From: [Scytonema hofmanni] UTEX 2349
Lineage (GTDB): Bacteria; Cyanobacteriota; Cyanobacteriia; Cyanobacteriales; Nostocaceae
Length of the DNA: 29,768 nt
Reading direction: 5' to 3'
NCBI RefSeq assembly: GCF_000582685.1
Contig: NZ_ALWD01000161.1
Location: forward strand, 1 to 29,768
The notes below the pieces were generated by a model. The model had not been told where the DNA came from, searched no databases, and was given only the letters and a program-made list of their open reading frames with translations. This document shows positions 1 to 7,751 of this stretch, one piece after another. Positions within the stretch are counted from its first letter, which is position 1. Every line of letters begins with the position of its first letter. The position numbers and the translations under genes are program-made.

Positions 1-114
1 GTGATGCGAACGATCGCACTCAATATACTCCGCCGAAATGGTCATGCTTCCATCACAACTGCTCAAAGATTTATCTCTAATGATATTGACAAACTTCTTG
101 CCCTTGTGGAATGA
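1..114 (+). CDS. C-terminal end of an IS transposase, cut by the window edge
   Basis: The frame is open from base 1 and stops at TGA 112-114, giving 37 residues that begin VMRTIALNILRRNG and end KLLALVE. A run of the type R-x-x-A-L-N-I-L-R-x-N-G followed by a short helix ending in a hydrophobic tail is what I recall at the C-terminus of ISAs1-like DDE transposases of cyanobacteria. The catalytic part lies outside the window, so it cannot be said whether the gene is intact. It reads towards the non-coding stretch that follows. The family assignment is from memory of C-termini only and is moderately uncertain. Confidence 0.5.
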   Translation: MMRTIALNILRRNGHASITTAQRFISNDIDKLLALVE

Positions 115-124
115 AACAGCCCTG
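109..124. mobile_element. Possible terminal inverted-repeat end of the IS
   Basis: Just over the transposase stop the sequence reads GAATGAAACAGCCCTG, whose complement starts CAGGGCTGTTTCATTC. This looks like the outer end of an ISAs1-type terminal repeat, lying where the element should end. The matching left end is outside the window, so the element boundary cannot be confirmed. Confidence 0.35.
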
Positions 125-635
125 CCCCTAATAGGGCAAAAATGTGCCATCGCTCAAAAAATGGCACAAAATCGAAAAAGTAAAAAAATAAAACAAACGG
201 CTGTAACGTATACCCTGTATGGTGTGTAGCTGGCACATTAAAGTCATACGCAAAAATTTTTAGGAACCTGCTACCAGTGTGATTTTCAACAGCTATACGC
301 CATATACAGCAATCGATTCCAGCGTTTTTTATGTGATTATACGTAGTAATTTATCACGTTAGCAGGCTTACACAGATACGTAAAAACTTATTGGGAGTAA
401 TTCCTATTAGTGTACTACGTTTGTACGGAGTCTGTAATAATTTGTAGTTTTCTAAGTACCACGCTCTCAGACTAGTCTAAAATCGTCTACACCGAATAAA
501 CGTACAAACACATCACTAAGCTATTACCACGCTTAAAAAACGCTAACAGACACCGCAAAATCAACGAATAGCTACAACCCTCATTACTGCGTAGAATTAA
601 TTACTAACATAGTTGGTATGAGTAGCCATGAAAAA
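125..635. other. Non-coding stretch with small inverted repeats
   Basis: No convincing gene is visible here. A hairpin TGTGCCAT/ATGGCACA (143-150 with 161-168) lies just beyond the putative IS end. A second inverted pair, GTTTGTACG (419-427) with CGTACAAAC (501-509), lies in a stretch rich in TACG and TACGTA words. The base composition is AT-rich. I cannot assign a role. Confidence 0.4.
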
Positions 636-653
636 ACCCCAAACTTTCGGGGT
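636..653 (+). terminator. Hairpin, possible terminator
   Basis: An ACCCC/GGGGT stem around the loop AAACTTTC, preceded by a run of A (631-636) and followed by G-rich DNA rather than T. On the minus strand the stem is followed by TTTTTT, so it would work best as a terminator for leftward transcription. Confidence 0.4.
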
Positions 654-690
654 GCGGTCGCGGGGTGACGGGGTAGTGGGGGGCGTGGGG
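649..690 (+). other. G-quadruplex-forming motif
   Basis: Five G-runs lie within 42 bases: GGGG 649-652, 662-665, 670-673, GGGGGG 678-683 and GGGG 687-690, with loops of 9, 4, 4 and 3 bases. This satisfies the usual definition of a four-tetrad quadruplex and is exceptional in a replicon this AT-rich. It lies about 320 bp upstream of the HTH gene at 1007. Confidence 0.6.
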
Positions 691-1006
691 TATGTGAGTG
701 TCTGATTTTCCTACGTGGCTGGCATTCGTAAGTCTTTCTACAGGGTATTTCGGATTGTGGGGAGAATTTTATTACATCATTTTCACTAGATAGTCAAGTT
801 ATTCGTGGGGTCAAATTGAGTTATCGCGTCGTCATCTGTCGTAATATTAGAATTGTTGCCTTTTTTATCGTGTTAAAATCGACAGTTTCAAAAACGACAA
901 ACTCAAAAGGTAAAGGGATTTTGACCGTTAAATTTTATTCGACTAATCAAGACATCAACAGTCTTTATTTAATATTCACAACCTTTCAAAACAAAATTAA
1001 TTCGAC

Positions 1007-1603
1007 ATGGATAAAAAAGATATTGGCGATGATTCAAAATTTAGAGAATGGAAAAATAAAACCGTAAATTCTCTCAGATACGCTCGGATAATTTGCTTAT
1101 TGGTTTCTGGCAAAGATATTAATTTTGTCGCGAAAGAAATAGGTGTAAGTGTTCGTACAATCGAGCGATATTTTAATGATGAACAGTTCCAATATACGCT
1201 AACAACAGCGATTAAATTAACATTTAGAAAGGGAATTGTAGATGCTGCTTTATTTGCTGATAAAGCGATTCAGATACTCATAGAAATATCTGAAGATAAT
1301 ACAAACTCTGTAAAATATCGCTTGCAAGCTATCCAGATGATTTTCACAATATGCCTACAATCTAATTTACAAAATTTGCAAGAAACACCAGCCGATACAA
1401 CAGCAAACAGATTGAGTAAACAAGCTCAATTATTATCAAGTGTTCGCACCGTAGAAGATTTAATAGGGGTGAACGATTCCAGAGAATTGGTGCATAAAAT
1501 CAAAATTGAAAATCAAAAAAATCTGTGGCAGGAATTGTACCCTAACACAGACTTTCCAGATGAAGATATCTATCAACGATTATTTAATGATAGTCCCATG
1601 TAA
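1007..1603 (+). CDS. HTH protein resembling a phage terminase small subunit
   Basis: 198 residues. Residues about 38-65 hold a helix-turn-helix (VAKEIGVSVRTIERYF), the arrangement seen in small terminase subunits and similar Cro-like proteins. It is followed by an all-helical stretch (about 70-130) and a charged C-terminal tail. The layout, a short N-terminal HTH that meets 'NDEQF' and then helices, parallels the second HTH protein at 27543-27953, which lies beside a terminase large subunit. No large subunit lies next to this copy. The start is the first ATG of a coherent frame; there is no clear Shine-Dalgarno. A weak promoter (TTGACC 921-926, 17 bases, TAATCA 944-949) is possible. It could instead be a plain DNA-binding regulator. 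Confidence 0.65.
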   Translation: MDKKDIGDDSKFREWKNKTVNSLRYARIICLLVSGKDINFVAKEIGVSVRTIERYFNDEQFQYTLTTAIKLTFRKGIVDAALFADKAIQILIEISEDNTNSVKYRLQAIQMIFTICLQSNLQNLQETPADTTANRLSKQAQLLSSVRTVEDLIGVNDSRELVHKIKIENQKNLWQELYPNTDFPDEDIYQRLFNDSPM

Positions 1604-1649
1604 AAACCGTCTTTCAAAATGGTAATACGGTTCTTTGAAAATTAAGTTT

Positions 1650-3224
1650 TTACCAGGTAATCACTTCAGTGATATCACCTTTTCCTCTATTACTGTATTG
1701 TCCCAAATTGTATTTTCGATTGTGGTCATCAATACTAGTTTGGTGTTCTTTCATCCAATCAGTTACCGCGTTACCATTGCACCCCGAAAGCTGTCTCAAT
1801 GCCTGATTATTGATAGCCCATCTACTTTCTGTAGCTGAATCGTTATAGGCGGTAACAGCTTCAAAAGCACGGCGTATTTTCTCGTTTACAGCATCCTCAC
1901 CACGTAACTTTTTTAATGATTCAGAGTCAAAGTCCTGTAAATTTCTCTCAGGTTTTTGGGTTTTTGGTTCTGGTTGTTTGTCTAACATTTGCAACAATTT
2001 ATTAATGACAGATTGTTGATTTTCTAAACCCCATTCAGCTTGTAACTCTTTGATTCTAGTAAAAGCTTCTGCATCTACGCTTACTGATTTACGTTCTTTT
2101 TTCATGTTAGTTTCTTCCGTTTTTTCAATGGTTTTTGTGGTCACAGTTTCCTTAGGTTCTATCGTTTTAATGGTCATAGTTTCCTGGGGTTCAATAGGTG
2201 TAAAAATAATTTCTTCTGTGTAAGGTATTTCGCTATCAATGTAATAATCGCTGTACCCTAGCGTTGTTACCAAGTGCATTAAATCGCGGTCGGATACTTT
2301 AGCAGAGTCTACAAAGTGACCTATCGCACGGCTAGCCCACAGGAGACGGTTAATATTTTTAGGACAATCGCGCTCGGTTATCAGATTGACATACACCGCT
2401 CTGAGTGCTTTCGGGTTTAGCTCGGTGTCCTTTTGGCGTTTGGGTAGTGAGGTAAAGTTGCGCTGAACTACCCGCCTCAAGCTATTGCCTCTACGGTCGT
2501 CAATACTCGCGTTTATTTGTTCGGGGTTTGTTCCCTTAGCGTTTTCAGTTTTTACAAACTCTAAAAGTTCTTTAGACTCAGGCGTGGATCGAAAGCGGTC
2601 AAAAGCTTCTAAGAAAGAGATAGCAGGAACTAGCAAGCCAATACGGTATTCTGTTCGCTCATCTTCTGCTAGGTCATACTCTCGCTTTTTCGCTTGTCCT
2701 TTGAACTGAACAAAGTAACCAGGCTTGAGGTAAGTAGGTAATTCTGTTTCTAGGGTGAAGCTACCACGGGCAAGAATTTCAATCGGTCGTCTACCGCTGG
2801 CAGCTATCAAACCAATTGCTAATTCGTGAGGGTCGTTACTTTGGAGCAATTTAACAGTGGTTTCCAGATAGTCATTTACTGGTATTTCTTGCTGATTTTC
2901 TAGGCGGTCTAGTACCACTGTCTTATTATTGATGCCGTCTTTACCGTTGAAATTGGTGTCAGCGATGCCTGTAAATTTGAAGTGTAGGTGACGTTTCCAG
3001 TAGCTACCATCTGAGCGAGTTTGAATATATGCGTTTTCACCTTCTGTTAAGGCATCGTGGGGAATCGCGGTAATTAGCTTGTTATATGGGGTGAGTTTGT
3101 TGACGCGGGTTTTAGGTTTATCAGTTTCATTAAAAAGATGTGTGGTCAGCGTGTCGCATACGGTCTTGATTTCATCAGGGTTGTGTAGGTCTTTGATGCG
3201 GTCGAAGTATTCTTGCGGTGTCAT
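1650..3224 (-). CDS. Telomere-resolvase (protelomerase)-like tyrosine recombinase with an RHH-like segment
   Basis: 524 residues. The core resembles the protelomerase branch of tyrosine recombinases: an Arg-I box SGRRPIEI (R146, with R-x-x-E), a Lys-rich turn FKGQAKKR (K175-K180), an Arg-II box NPKALRAVYVNL in which K272-x-x-R275 replaces the usual H-x-x-R, and a nucleophile region TLGYSDYYID...PY (Y324-Y335). Y335 is the likeliest nucleophile, but Y327 or Y328 are possible. Residues 375-413 (KSVSVDAE, two helices, INKLLQML) look like a ribbon-helix-helix DNA-binding unit. The last 70 residues, including SRWAINNQALRQLSG, are typical in my memory of cyanobacterial 'protelomerase family' proteins. 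The promoter is covered with iterons. It converges on the HTH gene at 1007. No hairpin telomere is proven, so DNA cleavage or joining at another palindrome, or a role in plasmid maintenance, is also possible. Confidence 0.75.
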   Translation of the reverse strand: MTPQEYFDRIKDLHNPDEIKTVCDTLTTHLFNETDKPKTRVNKLTPYNKLITAIPHDALTEGENAYIQTRSDGSYWKRHLHFKFTGIADTNFNGKDGINNKTVVLDRLENQQEIPVNDYLETTVKLLQSNDPHELAIGLIAASGRRPIEILARGSFTLETELPTYLKPGYFVQFKGQAKKREYDLAEDERTEYRIGLLVPAISFLEAFDRFRSTPESKELLEFVKTENAKGTNPEQINASIDDRRGNSLRRVVQRNFTSLPKRQKDTELNPKALRAVYVNLITERDCPKNINRLLWASRAIGHFVDSAKVSDRDLMHLVTTLGYSDYYIDSEIPYTEEIIFTPIEPQETMTIKTIEPKETVTTKTIEKTEETNMKKERKSVSVDAEAFTRIKELQAEWGLENQQSVINKLLQMLDKQPEPKTQKPERNLQDFDSESLKKLRGEDAVNEKIRRAFEAVTAYNDSATESRWAINNQALRQLSGCNGNAVTDWMKEHQTSIDDHNRKYNLGQYSNRGKGDITEVITW

Positions 3225-3304
3225 GTCTGGTTACGTTGTTTGCTTAACTGGTTTTATAATAACGTAACTAGTTAGGATGTGTCAAGGATTTATTTTAACT
3301 AGAT
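3224..3304 (-). promoter_or_regulatory. Resolvase-gene promoter overlaid by four iteron-like operators
   Basis: Read on the minus strand, TTGACA (3285-3280) is followed after 17-18 bases by TTATTA/TATTAT (about 3262-3256). Four copies of the AACTAGTTA/AACCAGTTA element lie at 3296-3302 (partial), 3265-3274 (between -35 and -10), 3245-3253 (near the start point) and 3224-3233 (degenerate, touching the start codon). Their spacings are 31, 20 and 21 bases. The same element and spacing order open the arrays at 28352 and 29418. The layout predicts repression by whatever binds the iterons. Confidence 0.7.
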
Positions 3305-3337
3305 TTTTCCAATTTAGTATAGAAAAATGTCTATACA

Positions 3338-3362
3338 TAAAAAACCCGCTATAGCAGCGAGT
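3338..3362 (-). terminator. Rho-independent terminator of the toxin-antitoxin operon
   Basis: On the minus strand ACTCGCT-GCTAT-AGCGGGT forms a 7-bp stem (one G-T pair) followed directly by TTTTTT. It lies about 100 bases beyond the stop of the nucleotidyltransferase gene at 3458. Confidence 0.6.
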
Positions 3363-3457
3363 TGTAGAATTATAAAAATAACTATTCAACAACTTTGAAA
3401 ACAAAAAACCACTATTAGCGCGGTAAACTTACAATCGTCTCAAATATAGCTATTATT

Positions 3458-4204
3458 TTAATCACCAAATATATCGGGTTGCTCTCGAAAAACCCTTGGA
3501 GTAGGAGATAAATCTAAATCTATGGAAAGTAAATCAATACCATCAATAATTTTGGGTATCTGAGATTCATTAATTTGTAAACCTAAAAAACATTTTTCTC
3601 TGTAATCTGGTCTTTCCTGAAATCTTTGTATTGCTTTTTTTAAAGGTCGTATAACCTCGTAAGCCTTTTCAGCTTTATCAATTGATGATTTTGGTATCGG
3701 AGATTGTAACCTCAGAACTGCTAAATCGATTAAATCTCTAGCTTCTACACTATTATCTATATATCGGTCAGAATTAGCTAGCAGTTTAGACGTAAAACAG
3801 TCATTTAAACTTAAGCACGGGACAGGCGACCATTTAGGGTATCTCGGTGGATCTAGTTCAAAACGAATTTCAGCAATAATTTCTGTTTTGATAAATTCTT
3901 CGTTTACACAAACTATCATCCGAATGCCATATTGGTCAGTAGTGCTACGTCCAATTTTGATTTTACTTAAATCACTAAATAACGCTTCATGCCCACCATC
4001 AAATACTACTGTACGTAAATATTTGTAGCCTTCTGTGCTAACACAAGCAATAAAATCAACATCTTTACTCCATCGGTATTCTTCAAAATCAAGAGCAAGA
4101 AGGGTTCCACCACCAAAGTAAGCAGAACCTTTCCTAAGTACCTCACTATCTAAACATTCAAGAATTGTGAGGATTTTATTATGGTGGTCTAACCTGAATG
4201 TCAT
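3458..4204 (-). CDS. AbiEii/AbiGii-type nucleotidyltransferase toxin
   Basis: 248 residues from the chosen start. It carries the nucleotidyltransferase signature of the AbiEii family: GGGTLLAL (about 31-38) and, after a short loop, SKDVDF (about 46-51) with the two metal-binding aspartates. Members of this family (AbiEii, MenT) transfer nucleotides to tRNA acceptor ends and stop growth when not neutralised. I chose ATG 4202-4204 because it overlaps the TGA of the upstream gene (4201-4203) in an ATGA coupling. A GTG/ATG six codons earlier (4222) would also be open. A terminator lies about 100 bases downstream. The function is inferred from the family; the partner gene supports a toxin-antitoxin reading. 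Confidence 0.8.
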   Translation of the reverse strand: MTFRLDHHNKILTILECLDSEVLRKGSAYFGGGTLLALDFEEYRWSKDVDFIACVSTEGYKYLRTVVFDGGHEALFSDLSKIKIGRSTTDQYGIRMIVCVNEEFIKTEIIAEIRFELDPPRYPKWSPVPCLSLNDCFTSKLLANSDRYIDNSVEARDLIDLAVLRLQSPIPKSSIDKAEKAYEVIRPLKKAIQRFQERPDYREKCFLGLQINESQIPKIIDGIDLLSIDLDLSPTPRVFREQPDIFGD

Positions 4205-4437
4205 AAATCGGCTAGCAACCAAGATTCATAACGTCTAGCGATTTCTTTAAGAAAGTTTAATTCTTCACCATCAAGATTATCGAACATATTTTGATATCGC
4301 CAACCACGCTCATAGCGACTCAGCATTTCTTCTGGCGTGAAGTGATACACATCGGCTGTTTGCCAACAAATAGCTTCCAAAAAAGGTAGTTTTTTGGGTG
4401 CGACAACAGAATTAATTGTAGATGTTGCGGTTGTCAT
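4201..4437 (-). CDS. Small partner (putative antitoxin) of the AbiEii-type toxin
   Basis: 78 residues from ATG 4435-4437; a TTG four codons upstream (4449) is an alternative. The central part is FLEAICWQTADVYHFTPEEMLSRYERGW, followed by a helical, acidic C-terminus. I recognise no HTH and it is much shorter than AbiEi-type winged-helix antitoxins. The assignment therefore rests on position: it is the first gene of the pair and its stop overlaps the toxin start by ATGA, which favours fixed stoichiometry. Short helical partners of this sort often accompany nucleotidyltransferase toxins in cyanobacteria. Confidence 0.6.
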   Translation of the reverse strand: MTTATSTINSVVAPKKLPFLEAICWQTADVYHFTPEEMLSRYERGWRYQNMFDNLDGEELNFLKEIARRYESWLLADL

Positions 4438-4632
4438 CTTTTCTATCAACCACTTTAGCTTGTTCTACTTCTAGAATAGCTTTATTTTAAAGGTGGGTAT
4501 ACACTAGTATTTATACTCAGTATAAAGTTTTTGTGATAGCCTTTTATCCATATATGATAAAACCCGGCATAGTGACAGGTTCTAGACATTGATAATCTGT
4601 TTAATATAGATTTTTCTCTATGCTTTAGGCTG

Positions 4633-5250
4633 TTGCTTGGATTTGATATAGATGTCGTCTCAGATAATCTTTCAGCCGAGTTATATGAGTATTACAGCGT
4701 CGACTTGCAAAACTTATTAGTGACTGACCGAGATAAAGAAATTGCTATCAGGGCGCTTATAGATGATAAATCAACCTTGGAGGTTGAAGAAATTCTCCAA
4801 GCCAGTCCAGCCGGATGGATACAAGATGAAGCTAGAGAATTGGTACTTCTCGCTAGCAATCAACTGGCAACTCAAAAGTCTGAACCAGAACAGTCACTTA
4901 ATGAAAAGCAGCGTCAAGAGTCGGAATTCTTAGCAATGGCTGTGCCTATTGCTGTTAAATTAATCAATTGGCAATTAAGAGAAAGTGGTGAAAATAGCCT
5001 GAGATTTAAACGTGCCACTTTGGAGAAGCAGGGTAGAGAATTGGTATTTACCCATGATGAACGAGGTGAGATTTTTCGAGTGGTAGTCAACCGAAACCAG
5101 TCAGGTGAGCTTGAATATTCACCGATTAATATCGGGACAGTAGAAAGAGAAGACCTGATGCTTTGGCAAAAAGCAGACCGCGTATTGCAACAAATAATAT
5201 CAGAAAAACAGGAACAACAAAGAAGACAGAATAAAGGAATCTCTCTCTAG
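4633..5250 (+). CDS. Hypothetical protein, acidic helical N-half and a beta-rich middle
   Basis: 205 residues, not recognised. The N-terminal half (1-90) is acidic and helical (LEVEEILQASPAGWIQDEARELVLL). The middle (about 115-165, LRFKRATLEKQGRELVFTHDERGEIFRVVVN) alternates charged and hydrophobic residues like a small beta sheet. The C-terminus is a basic, Gln-rich helix (IISEKQEQQRRQ). The start is uncertain: TTG 4633 begins the likely frame and there is no ATG between the in-frame stop at 4573 and there, so the gene may use TTG or be N-terminally trimmed. It runs opposite to the toxin-antitoxin pair and ends just before the inverted-repeat element. Confidence 0.55.
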   Translation: MLGFDIDVVSDNLSAELYEYYSVDLQNLLVTDRDKEIAIRALIDDKSTLEVEEILQASPAGWIQDEARELVLLASNQLATQKSEPEQSLNEKQRQESEFLAMAVPIAVKLINWQLRESGENSLRFKRATLEKQGRELVFTHDERGEIFRVVVNRNQSGELEYSPINIGTVEREDLMLWQKADRVLQQIISEKQEQQRRQNKGISL

Positions 5251-5335
5251 GCGATGGCGCAACTCTTAACCGCTTCGCTCAAATAGGCGGATTTCTTTAC
5301 AACGTGTCTCATTTTGCCGTTATCTCGGCGGACAC

Positions 5336-5782
5336 CCGATTGGGTTAAATCGGATTAGTTGGAAACAATTAATCCCCAATTTGTTGGGGGACGTGTCACT
5401 TCAACCATAACCCTGTTTTGTCACTCTCGGAAAACAATAATCGAAGCCAAACTCTGAGACTTTGATTTAATAAAGGTTTGAAGCTTTATTTTCTAACAGT
5501 AACTAAAATTTTGAGCTTCCAAGCGGAAAATAAAGCTCCGAATGGCTTTCAGCGATTGGGTTCCCCCAAAGTGATACAATAGGGGTAAAGTGGCAGTGAA
5601 AAAAGCTGGAACACTTATTATTTGGTTGTGGCTAAGAGCCAATTAATTTGCAAGTGCAAGCATAAATTGGCAGTAAGTAGAAGAAAACTAAACTATAAAA
5701 TGGCAGTAAGTATAAAGCAACTACTTACTGCCTCAAAAGCATATAGAGAAAGTTTCCAACTAATCCGATTTAACCCAATCGG
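5336..5782. mobile_element. MITE-like element with perfect 31-bp inverted ends
   Basis: CCGATTGGGTTAAATCGG... (5336-5366) returns as an exact reverse complement at 5752-5782, starting GTTTCCAACTAATCCG. Between them are 385 bp with no credible gene. Inside, TGGCAGTAAGTA occurs twice directly (about 5669 and 5701) and once inverted, the last two forming an 11-bp hairpin GGCAGTAAGTA/TACTTACTGCC (5702-5712, 5722-5732). TGTCACT also occurs twice about 27 bp apart just inside the left end (about 5394 and 5420). This fits a non-autonomous transposon, with paired motifs near an end that could be transposase sites. No target duplication is obvious. Confidence 0.55.
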
Positions 5783-5839
5783 TAGGGTACAACGTAAGTC
5801 TTTGTACGATTGCTCATTTCACCCCTATCTTGCAATTAA

Positions 5840-7687
5840 TTAAAAGTAATTCGAGTTTAATTCTCTAGCAACTTTACCCAATCGGTCATTTGCATCTTTA
5901 GAATGTTTCCAAAAAGATATAACTGTACTTCCATAAATGCCGCCTCCTACTGCTGTGATTGCTCCTGCTGTAATATTTCCTGAAAAGAGGAGTAGAATAC
6001 CTGTCAAACCTGCTAAGACACTAGTAGCTGTGAGTCCAAGAGTAAGATTGAAGGATCTACGAGCTTGGCGAAGTCGCTCCTGATAAAGTTTGATGAAAAG
6101 TTCTTGTTTGATATCAGGGTTGATAACAGGATTACTTTTGGTTGGGACACTAGGAATCAAATTACCTTTGATTGAACTTCCTGAAACATTCCAATTATAA
6201 ACAACATTGAACATGATGTTGTTTATGTTCGGATTATTTTGACTATCACTGCCTACTACTTCTTGATTTGTTCCTTCTTGAAATATTGCTTCACAAAAGT
6301 GTCCATGTCCTGAAAAATGGAAAATACAAATCCTTTCTCTGAGTGCTTTTGCTTTTACAAACGAGCATCTAGGTTCTAAGTCTTCAGTATTAGCCTCTGT
6401 ATACCCACTATCAAAACTTTGTATATTTGAAAAAGCAAACCACTTATGTTTATGAGCATCAGAAAAAACTAATCTACATTCTGGAAGCTTTTTAAGCTTT
6501 GCTTCCAGTTCCTCTAGAAACTTAGTATTTTTATCTTTATCTCTTTTTTGTATCTCTGACAAAGCAAAACACTGTAACTTTTGTTCTGGCACACAAAAAT
6601 CAATTAAGTAGAGCGATTTATTTAGTGTACGCCGATAGTCTATCTCTCCCTCTGCATCTTCTCCTGCACTGTTTGCATTTTCTGATTTGTCTAAATGAAA
6701 TTTTTTGGCGAATAGATTTAATCTCACTACTTTAGGAAACTTCGGATTTTCATCTCTACAATCAGTATATTCAGACTTTTGTTTTTCTAATTTTTCTTTT
6801 TGCTGGTTGATATCCTCATTGAGATATTCATCATTGAGATATTTATCTCTGATATGTTTATTTACAATAATCAAGTTTTCAGCGTTTAAAGCAGGCAAAA
6901 ACTCTTTTATCCTTGCCTCTTGATTTTCATAATGATGAATGCTGTCTTTATCTAAAAAGTTTAGTTCTTGAGCCACTAAGTAATCAATCTCATTAACTAA
7001 AATGCTAAGAGATTCATTAGACTGAGCTAATTCAAGTATTTCACCCATGCGTTCCGCTTCTAGCTGGGATAATTCTGGGCATATTGCAAGCTTGTAATAT
7101 TCTGTTATTGTTACGAATAAGTCATTCTCATGATATAAATCATCAAGTAAATTATTTATCAGAAATTTTTCAAATCCTTTCATAACTGTTAAAGAGTCTT
7201 CATACTCTTTTATTGGATAGATATCTAATGGATAGATATCTAATGGATAGATATCTAAATTGTCTGCTCTATGTAAAAAATCTTTGCCTTCATCATAAAA
7301 GATTTGCTTATTTAAAGGATTAATTTCTACTTTTATTCTATCAAAAGCATAAGTATTCTCTAAATATCTTAGTATTTTAGCCTCTTGTTGTTCATATTGA
7401 TTTAAAGTTTCATCATTTAGCAAATGCATTTTTTGAAAGACGAAGTAATCAATTTCGTTAATTAAGAAACTAAGGTATTCATTGTATTGAGCTAAGTCAA
7501 GTATTTCACCCATACGTTCTGCTTCTAGCTCAGAAAGTTCAGATATATAAGCCAGTTTTGCATATTCTATAACTAGTTTTACTTCCTGTACTGTAAGGTC
7601 TATAAATTCTCCTACCTCAGAGTAAATATTTGTTAATTCCTGGCTGTCTTTTTTTGGCTTACACATAGTTTTTTGCTTACTCATCAA
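5840..7687 (-). CDS. Two-TM effector-like protein of the cyanobacterial TRADD-N-associated type
   Basis: 615 residues. The C-terminus (541-615, starting QARRSFNLTLGL) has two close membrane spans (about 549-570 and 573-592), then a charged tail SFWKHSKDANDRLGKVA. It matches what I know as the cyanobacterial TRADD-N-associated TM domain of predicted conflict systems. The soluble N-half contains an internal duplication: LSELEAERMGEILDLAQYNE (51-70) returns as LSQLEAERMGEILELAQSNE (206-225), each followed by NEIDY and a Y-E-x-Q-E-A+I stretch. Between them DIYPL is repeated three times, encoded by three 15-bp tandem units (7215-7259). A HFSGHGHF stretch (457-464) recalls the His strand of caspase/CHAT folds, but no catalytic Cys follows. 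It lies downstream of the sigma-like gene on the same strand, so the pair is probably co-regulated. Confidence 0.65.
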   Translation of the reverse strand: MMSKQKTMCKPKKDSQELTNIYSEVGEFIDLTVQEVKLVIEYAKLAYISELSELEAERMGEILDLAQYNEYLSFLINEIDYFVFQKMHLLNDETLNQYEQQEAKILRYLENTYAFDRIKVEINPLNKQIFYDEGKDFLHRADNLDIYPLDIYPLDIYPIKEYEDSLTVMKGFEKFLINNLLDDLYHENDLFVTITEYYKLAICPELSQLEAERMGEILELAQSNESLSILVNEIDYLVAQELNFLDKDSIHHYENQEARIKEFLPALNAENLIIVNKHIRDKYLNDEYLNEDINQQKEKLEKQKSEYTDCRDENPKFPKVVRLNLFAKKFHLDKSENANSAGEDAEGEIDYRRTLNKSLYLIDFCVPEQKLQCFALSEIQKRDKDKNTKFLEELEAKLKKLPECRLVFSDAHKHKWFAFSNIQSFDSGYTEANTEDLEPRCSFVKAKALRERICIFHFSGHGHFCEAIFQEGTNQEVVGSDSQNNPNINNIMFNVVYNWNVSGSSIKGNLIPSVPTKSNPVINPDIKQELFIKLYQERLRQARRSFNLTLGLTATSVLAGLTGILLLFSGNITAGAITAVGGGIYGSTVISFWKHSKDANDRLGKVARELNSNYF

Positions 7688-7712
7688 TAATTGTAGTTCG
7701 ATGTTTTTCGCT

Positions 7713-7743
7713 GATCAACCTAGTGATTACTACTAGGTTGATC
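7713..7743. promoter_or_regulatory. Perfect 12-bp hairpin between the sigma-like and TRADD-type genes
   Basis: GATCAACCTAGT (7713-7724) and ACTAGGTTGATC (7732-7743) pair around a 7-base loop. On the plus strand T-rich DNA follows; on the minus strand, where the genes lie, no T-run follows. It may partly terminate or process the mRNA between the two genes, or be an operator. Confidence 0.55.
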
Positions 7744-7751
7744 TTGGTATT

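Noticed and set aside
38..229. Plus-strand frame of 63 residues
   Set aside because: It overlaps the transposase tail in another frame and runs into the hairpin region.
816..1067. Plus-strand frame of 83 residues overlapping the HTH gene start
   Set aside because: It overlaps the better-supported gene at 1007 in another frame and has no recognisable pattern.
5622..5843. Plus-strand frame of 73 residues
   Set aside because: It runs across the hairpin and right end of the inverted-repeat element; the composition is not protein-like.
6296..6319. Caspase/CHAT protease site in the TRADD-type protein (HFSGHGHF)
   Set aside because: Only the His-strand resemblance is present; no downstream Cys motif or fold pattern supports a protease.
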